NCBI RefSeq assembly: GCF_937874145.1
Contig: NZ_CALNBI010000220.1
Location: 1 to 11,037, forward strand
Direction: 5' to 3'
Length of the DNA stretch: 11,037 bases
Source: an uncultured Chitinophaga sp.
GTDB taxonomy: Bacteria; Bacteroidota; Bacteroidia; Chitinophagales; Chitinophagaceae
Shown: positions 6,960 to 11,037 of the stretch, piece after piece
How positions within the stretch are numbered: the first letter of the stretch is position 1
Layout of the letters: every line of letters begins with the position of its first letter
Position numbers and translations under genes: made by a program
The notes under the pieces: generated by a model
Database searches by the model: none
What the model was told of the DNA's origin: nothing
The model's input: only the letters and a program-made list of their open reading frames with translations

Positions 6960-8134
6960 AGATAACGGCAATTGAAACGCAGGTATGCCATGCGCGGATG
7001 CGCAACTGGATATTCGTGAAAGTGATCACCGACCAGCCCGGCCTGTACGGATGGGGTGAAGCCACCCTGGAATGGCATACCCGTTCCGTGGTGGGCGCCA
7101 TTGAAGATATTTCGCAATTGCTGATCGGGGAAGACCCCCGCCGCATCGAATACCTCTGGCAGATGATGTACCGCCAGCACTTCTGGCATGGCAACGGCAT
7201 CGTGCGCGGCACGGCCATTTCCGGCATAGACCTGGCCCTTTGGGACATCCTTGGCAAAATCCACAACGTACCCTGCCACGAGCTCTGGGGCGGCCGCGTT
7301 AGGGATTATATCCGCCTGTACTGCCACCTCGGCGGCGGTAAGATGGAAGATTTCTACGAAACCCGGGCCGACGATGCCAACCGTTTCGGCGAGCTGGCGC
7401 AGCAAGCCGTGGAAGAAGGCTTCACCGCCTTCAAATCCATGGCCGTTCCCGAAACCATGCCCCTCGAAGGCCTCCGCCCGATCCGGTATGCCGAAGCCTG
7501 TGTAAAAGCCATGCGCGACGCCGTAGGCGAGGATATCGACATCATGGTGGATTGCCATGCGCGCCCCAGCCCGCTGATGGGCATGCAGTTCGCCAAGGCG
7601 CTGGAGCCCTATGGCCTGTACTTCTTCGAAGAGCCCTGCTGGCCCGAAGCCATGGACGGCATCGCAGCCATCCAGGCAGCCGTGAGCACGCCCATCGCCA
7701 GCGGTGAGCGGCTGGTGGGCGTTGCCGCCTTCAAGGACATGCTGGAGAAACGCGCCGTTAGCGTGCTGCAGCCCGATATCACCCATTGCGGCGGCCTCAG
7801 CGAAGTACGCCGCATCGCCGCCCTGGCGGATGCTTACCGCGTAGCCCTGGCGCCCCACAACCCGCAGGGGCCTGTGAGCACGGCGGCTTCCATCGAACTC
7901 GGATTTGCAACGCCCTCTTACGCCATCTGCGAAAGCGTGCACAGCGATGTGCCCTGGCGCCAGGAAGTAGTGAGCGAAGGTTTCGTAGTGGAGAAAAAAG
8001 GACGCATCGTGAAGCCGAACAACCGGCCCGGCCTTGGCATCGAAATCAATGAAGACGTGGTGAAGAAACATCCCTTCCAGCAGGAAGTGCTGCAACGTTC
8101 CTTCTACGCCGACGGCGCCGTGGGCGACTGGTAA
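6956..8134 (+). CDS. Enolase-superfamily acid-sugar dehydratase (galactonate/mannonate dehydratase-like)
   Basis: This 392-aa protein is a mandelate racemase-subgroup member that should remove water from an aldonic-type acid, giving a 2-keto-3-deoxy acid. It has the N-terminal capping domain (about 1-120) and a C-terminal TIM barrel. All residues I recall as catalytic in E. coli D-galactonate dehydratase are present at a constant +16 offset. The Mg2+ ligands are Asp199, Glu225 and Glu251. The acid/base residues are His201 (VDCHARPS) and His301 (APHNPQGP), with Asp274 (QPD) positioned to pair with His301. Glu326 (CESVHS) matches the remaining conserved Glu. It is therefore very likely an active dehydratase. 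The exact sugar acid cannot be assigned: galactonate, mannonate, gluconate and amino-sugar-acid specificities share this frame. It overlaps the aminotransferase by 4 bases, and the SDR gene follows after 24 bp. Confidence 0.92.
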   Translation: MKITAIETQVCHARMRNWIFVKVITDQPGLYGWGEATLEWHTRSVVGAIEDISQLLIGEDPRRIEYLWQMMYRQHFWHGNGIVRGTAISGIDLALWDILGKIHNVPCHELWGGRVRDYIRLYCHLGGGKMEDFYETRADDANRFGELAQQAVEEGFTAFKSMAVPETMPLEGLRPIRYAEACVKAMRDAVGEDIDIMVDCHARPSPLMGMQFAKALEPYGLYFFEEPCWPEAMDGIAAIQAAVSTPIASGERLVGVAAFKDMLEKRAVSVLQPDITHCGGLSEVRRIAALADAYRVALAPHNPQGPVSTAASIELGFATPSYAICESVHSDVPWRQEVVSEGFVVEKKGRIVKPNNRPGLGIEINEDVVKKHPFQQEVLQRSFYADGAVGDW

Positions 8135-8158
8135 ACCAAATTTCTTTAAATCATTCAT

Positions 8159-8917
8159 ATGTTCAACGGTACAACACTCGCAGTCAGCGGTGGTTTGGGA
8201 GATATAGGGAGCGCCGTGGCGAAGGCTTTCGCCGCGTTAGGCGCGAACATCGCCATAGGCGACGTATTGCCGGAGGACAGGGCCGCGCCTTTGCTCCTGG
8301 AGATCGAGAGCAGGGGCGTGGCTGCTCATTACACACAGGTAGACGTTACAGACGCCAGGGCGGTAGACAACTGGATAGCAACTGCCGATGCCCGCCTGGG
8401 GCCCGTGCGGATGGTGGTGGCCAATGCGGCAACCGTAACCATCGCCGGGTTGTTTGATGTAACGGCCGACCAGTGGTCGCGCGAGATAGACATCAACCTG
8501 AACGGCGCCTTTTACCTTACGCGCGCCGCAGCGCGCCGGCTGGTGGAGAAAAAACTCACCGGCAGCATCGTATTCGTAGGCAGCTGGGCGGCGGAAGCCG
8601 TGCATCCCGGTATCCCGGCTTATGCGGTGTCGAAGGCGGGCATGCGGATGCTGTGCAAAAGCATGGCGCTGGAACTGGCCCCCCATGGCATTATGGTCAA
8701 CGAAATCGCGCCGGGCTATGTAGACGCCGGCGTGAGCCGCCAGGTGTGGGAGAAATCCCCCGAGCAGCGGGAAGCCGCGGCGCGTAAAACGCCCGTCGGC
8801 AAACTGATCACACCCGCCGAGATCGCGCGGGAGATCGTCAAACTCTGCGATCCGCAAAACCGCCACATCACCGGCTCCACGCTGCTGATGGACGGCGGCC
8901 TCAACTTATTACGCTAA
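8159..8917 (+). CDS. Classical short-chain dehydrogenase/reductase (SDR)
   Basis: This 252-aa Rossmann-fold oxidoreductase probably oxidises or reduces a sugar or sugar-acid hydroxyl/carbonyl with NAD(H). The cofactor loop is SGGLGDIG (10-17), a variant of TGxxxGIG with Ser in place of Thr. Asp35 at the end of the second strand (AIGDVLPED) favours NAD over NADP. The structural NNAG motif appears as ANAAT (Asn89). The catalytic set is complete: Asn115 (NLNGAF), Ser142 (VGSWA), Tyr155 and Lys159 (YAVSK). The C-terminus ends in the usual GSTLLMDGGL. The start at 8159 puts the first beta strand at once in register and lies 24 bp after the dehydratase stop. The amidohydrolase gene begins 13 bp after its TAA. 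Specificity within SDRs cannot be read from sequence alone. Confidence 0.93.
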   Translation: MFNGTTLAVSGGLGDIGSAVAKAFAALGANIAIGDVLPEDRAAPLLLEIESRGVAAHYTQVDVTDARAVDNWIATADARLGPVRMVVANAATVTIAGLFDVTADQWSREIDINLNGAFYLTRAAARRLVEKKLTGSIVFVGSWAAEAVHPGIPAYAVSKAGMRMLCKSMALELAPHGIMVNEIAPGYVDAGVSRQVWEKSPEQREAAARKTPVGKLITPAEIAREIVKLCDPQNRHITGSTLLMDGGLNLLR

Positions 8918-8930
8918 AAGAATCGCTGGA

Positions 8931-10319
8931 ATGCACCGATCCGCCATACCTCCATTCCGCCCTGCCGCATTCGCCGGCAGGATAGGGGTGGCGCAAAGAG
9001 ATATCACACCGCCCGCCGGCATCTTCGCACGCAACTGGGGAGCGGCCCGGCACGACGTGGCATCCGGCATCCACCGGCCGCTCATGCTCGTGTGCGCCAC
9101 TTTCGCTACAAACGCTTCCGCCGAACCGCTCGTGCTTATCGGCGCGGACCTCGGCTGGTGGAAGAGCGCGCAGGACGAAAGGAACCTTCGCGAAGGCATC
9201 CTCAAAGCCCTCGGCCTCGATGCATCGCGGCTTATGTTCTGCCTGTCGCACACCCACGCCGGCCCCGGCACTTTCAGTGAAGACGCCGTAAAGCCCGGCG
9301 GCGAACACATCCTTCCTTTCCTGCAGAAAGTCCAGGACATGGCCATCGATGCGGCAACAGAAGCCCTGGCTTCCGCCGTTCCCGCCACGCTCAGCTGGCA
9401 ATACGGCCACTGCAGCCTGGCCGTGAACCGCGACCTGCCCGAACCGGGGGGGCAACGTTACCTGGTGGGCATGAACCCCGCCGAAAAGGCTGACGATACC
9501 CTGCTCACCGGGCGCATCACCACCGCGGAAGGCGCCGTGATGGGGACGATCGTCAATTATGCCTGCCATCCCACCACGCTGGCCTGGGACAACGAACTGA
9601 TTTCGCCTGATTACATAGGCGCCATGCGGGAAACAGTGGAACACGCCACCGGGGCGCCCTGCCTCTTCCTGCAGGGTGCTTCCGGGGAGCTGTCGCCCGG
9701 CGAACAATACAGCGGCGATACCGCCCTGGCCGACCGCTATGGCCGCCAGCTTGGCCTTGCCGTGCTTTCCTCGCTCAACGGCATGTTGCCCGCGGGGAAA
9801 GAACTGGTGTTTGAAGGAGCGGTAGAATCCGGCGCCCCACTAGGGGTCTGGCGCGAAGGGGATTTTTCGCCTTCCACCGATCTCAAGGCCGAAATGAAAG
9901 TGATCTCCATGCCGCTGAAAGACCTGCCCACCCTCGCCGAAATCGAGGCGCAATGGGCGGCCTGCGACGACCATGTGCGCAAGGAACGCCTCTGGCGGCA
10001 ACGGGGCATCCGCAAATCCCTGGGCGACGGCACCCATGCCGATATGCCTTTATGGGTCTGGAAACTGGGCGGCGCTTTCCTGGCCGGCCAGCCCAACGAA
10101 GCCTATTCCAACTTTCAGACAGATCTGCGCCAGGCATTGGCGCCCGCAGCCGTAGCGGTGATCAACATCGTAAACGGGTACGCGGGATACCTGCCGCCTG
10201 CCGGTCATTACCAGCGCGACAGCTACGCCGTATGGCAAACGCCCTTCGCCGCAGGCGGCCTTGAGCTGCTGACGCGCACGGCGCTGGATATTTCCCATCA
10301 ACTGAACCGACCTGCATGA
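8931..10319 (+). CDS. Neutral/alkaline ceramidase-like zinc amidohydrolase without signal peptide
   Basis: This 462-aa protein resembles the N-terminal catalytic domain of neutral/alkaline non-lysosomal ceramidases, zinc amidases that cleave an N-acyl bond. Matching landmarks are SHTHAGPG (106-113, metal His107/His109), NYACHPTTL (His213, second metal His), QGASGELSP (248-256) with Ser255 at the place of the nucleophilic serine in the ceramidase LSP/VSP motif, and NGYAGYLPP (415-423) near the end. Glu390 in GQPNEAYS may be the metal Glu, but that alignment is uncertain. Compared with secreted ceramidases it lacks both a signal peptide and the C-terminal beta domain, so it should act in the cytoplasm on a small soluble substrate rather than on sphingolipid. 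In this operon an N-acyl amino sugar or similar amide is the likeliest target (inference). Its stop overlaps the symporter start (ATGA 10316-10319). Confidence 0.82.
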   Translation: MHRSAIPPFRPAAFAGRIGVAQRDITPPAGIFARNWGAARHDVASGIHRPLMLVCATFATNASAEPLVLIGADLGWWKSAQDERNLREGILKALGLDASRLMFCLSHTHAGPGTFSEDAVKPGGEHILPFLQKVQDMAIDAATEALASAVPATLSWQYGHCSLAVNRDLPEPGGQRYLVGMNPAEKADDTLLTGRITTAEGAVMGTIVNYACHPTTLAWDNELISPDYIGAMRETVEHATGAPCLFLQGASGELSPGEQYSGDTALADRYGRQLGLAVLSSLNGMLPAGKELVFEGAVESGAPLGVWREGDFSPSTDLKAEMKVISMPLKDLPTLAEIEAQWAACDDHVRKERLWRQRGIRKSLGDGTHADMPLWVWKLGGAFLAGQPNEAYSNFQTDLRQALAPAAVAVINIVNGYAGYLPPAGHYQRDSYAVWQTPFAAGGLELLTRTALDISHQLNRPA

Positions 10320-11037
10320 ATCTCCAATTGACAGCGCTCGACGCCGCTATTTTCGGCGTGTATATCCTCGGCGTCATTGCCCTGGGTGTGTACGCCTCCC
10401 GTCAAAACAAAAAGACGCGCCGGGATTACTTCCTGGCAGGCGATAAAATGTCGTGGTGGATGATCGGGGGCAGCATCATCGCCGCCAACATCAGCAGCCA
10501 TCACCTGGTAGGCGCCATGGGCGCGGCGTATAACCGCGGCTTCGTGGCCATCGCCATGGAATGGGGCGCCATCCTGCTCGGGTTCAACGCCCTGCTGTGG
10601 ATTTTCCTTCCCTTTTACATCCGGAATGGATTTTATACCGTACCCGAATTCCTCGAAAGGCGCTTCAGCGGCGCGGCGCGCACTACTTACGCGGGCCTCA
10701 TCCTGCTGACGTATATTTTCGTTGAGATCAGCGCCGTGTTGTACCTCGGGGCCGTATCGCTGAATACGCTGTTCGGTTTCGATATCATGGTCTGCGTATT
10801 GATCCTGTCGGTGTTGACGGGTATTTACACCATCCTCGGCGGCCTTCGCGCCGTAATATGGACCGAAATGCTGCAACTGGGCGTGCTGGTGCTGGGAGGC
10901 ATCATCCTTACTTTCGCCACCGTTTCCAAAGCCGGCGGTATTTCCGCGGTGCTGGAAACTTCGAAAGACTGGGACCTTATTCTTCCCGCCAGCGATCCCG
11001 ACTTCCCCTGGACCATGTACCTGGGCGGGCTCGTCTG
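10316..11037 (+). CDS. Sodium:solute symporter (SSS/SLC5 family), cut off by the right edge
   Basis: An open frame runs from ATG 10316 to the end of the window (240 codons, no stop). It starts with a hydrophobic helix (about 8-27), followed by RDYFLAGDKMSWW (36-48), a second helix containing the Na+-site-type sequence ANISSHHLVG (57-66), PEFLERRF (110-117) and GGLRAVIWTEMLQ (175-187). These are the signature positions of SSS transporters such as the Vibrio Na+/galactose symporter. It should import a sugar-like or organic-acid solute over the inner membrane with Na+. Members usually have 500-600 residues, so over half of the gene lies beyond the window. The 4-base overlap with the amidohydrolase gene indicates the same operon, making it the probable inner-membrane importer for the pathway substrate. 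Confidence 0.93.
   Translation, partial: MNLQLTALDAAIFGVYILGVIALGVYASRQNKKTRRDYFLAGDKMSWWMIGGSIIAANISSHHLVGAMGAAYNRGFVAIAMEWGAILLGFNALLWIFLPFYIRNGFYTVPEFLERRFSGAARTTYAGLILLTYIFVEISAVLYLGAVSLNTLFGFDIMVCVLILSVLTGIYTILGGLRAVIWTEMLQLGVLVLGGIILTFATVSKAGGISAVLETSKDWDLILPASDPDFPWTMYLGGLV

Noticed and set aside
5667..8158. Two long minus-strand open frames opposite the aminotransferase and dehydratase genes
   Set aside because: They are mirror frames of well-supported plus-strand enzymes, rich in His/Val/Gly as expected from antisense reading.

Overview
The window looks like chromosomal DNA of a Bacteroidota bacterium, probably a member of the Chitinophagaceae with fairly high GC (taxon inferred from gene style, not tested). 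The evidence is a SusC/SusD outer-membrane pair, a Bacteroidota-type -7 element (TATATTTG) upstream of susC, an absence of Shine-Dalgarno sequences, and typical Bacteroidota lipoprotein signals.

Layout. Positions 1-128 (minus strand) hold the first 42 codons of a lipoprotein gene that runs off the left edge. Positions 129-581 are a divergent regulatory region with a Crp-type palindrome, an AT-rich palindrome next to a -7 promoter element, and a leader of about 230 nt with hairpins and three tandem very short ORFs. Positions 582-3668 encode a SusC-like TonB-dependent porin and 3680-5155 its SusD-like surface lipoprotein partner. Positions 5156-5636 hold no gene I can support, but they are packed with inverted repeats. 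From 5637 to the right edge five genes run in the same direction and are tightly packed: a class III aminotransferase (5637-6959), an enolase-superfamily acid-sugar dehydratase (6956-8134), a short-chain dehydrogenase (8159-8917), a cytoplasmic ceramidase-like amidohydrolase (8931-10319) and the first 240 codons of a sodium:solute symporter (10316-end). Two of the junctions are 4-base ATGA overlaps.

How the genes may work together (inference). SusCD would import a ligand over the outer membrane and the Na+ symporter would carry it, or its product, over the inner membrane. In the cytoplasm the zinc amidohydrolase could remove an N-acyl group, the PLP enzyme could move or remove the amino group, the SDR could oxidise or reduce a hydroxyl/carbonyl, and the dehydratase could convert an aldonic-type acid to its 2-keto-3-deoxy form. 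This set suggests catabolism of an N-acylated amino sugar, amino sugar acid or related amino-polyol. No glycoside hydrolase, polysaccharide lyase, sigma/anti-sigma pair or other regulator lies inside the window, so the substrate cannot be named from this sequence. No tRNA, rRNA, CRISPR array or insertion sequence was seen.
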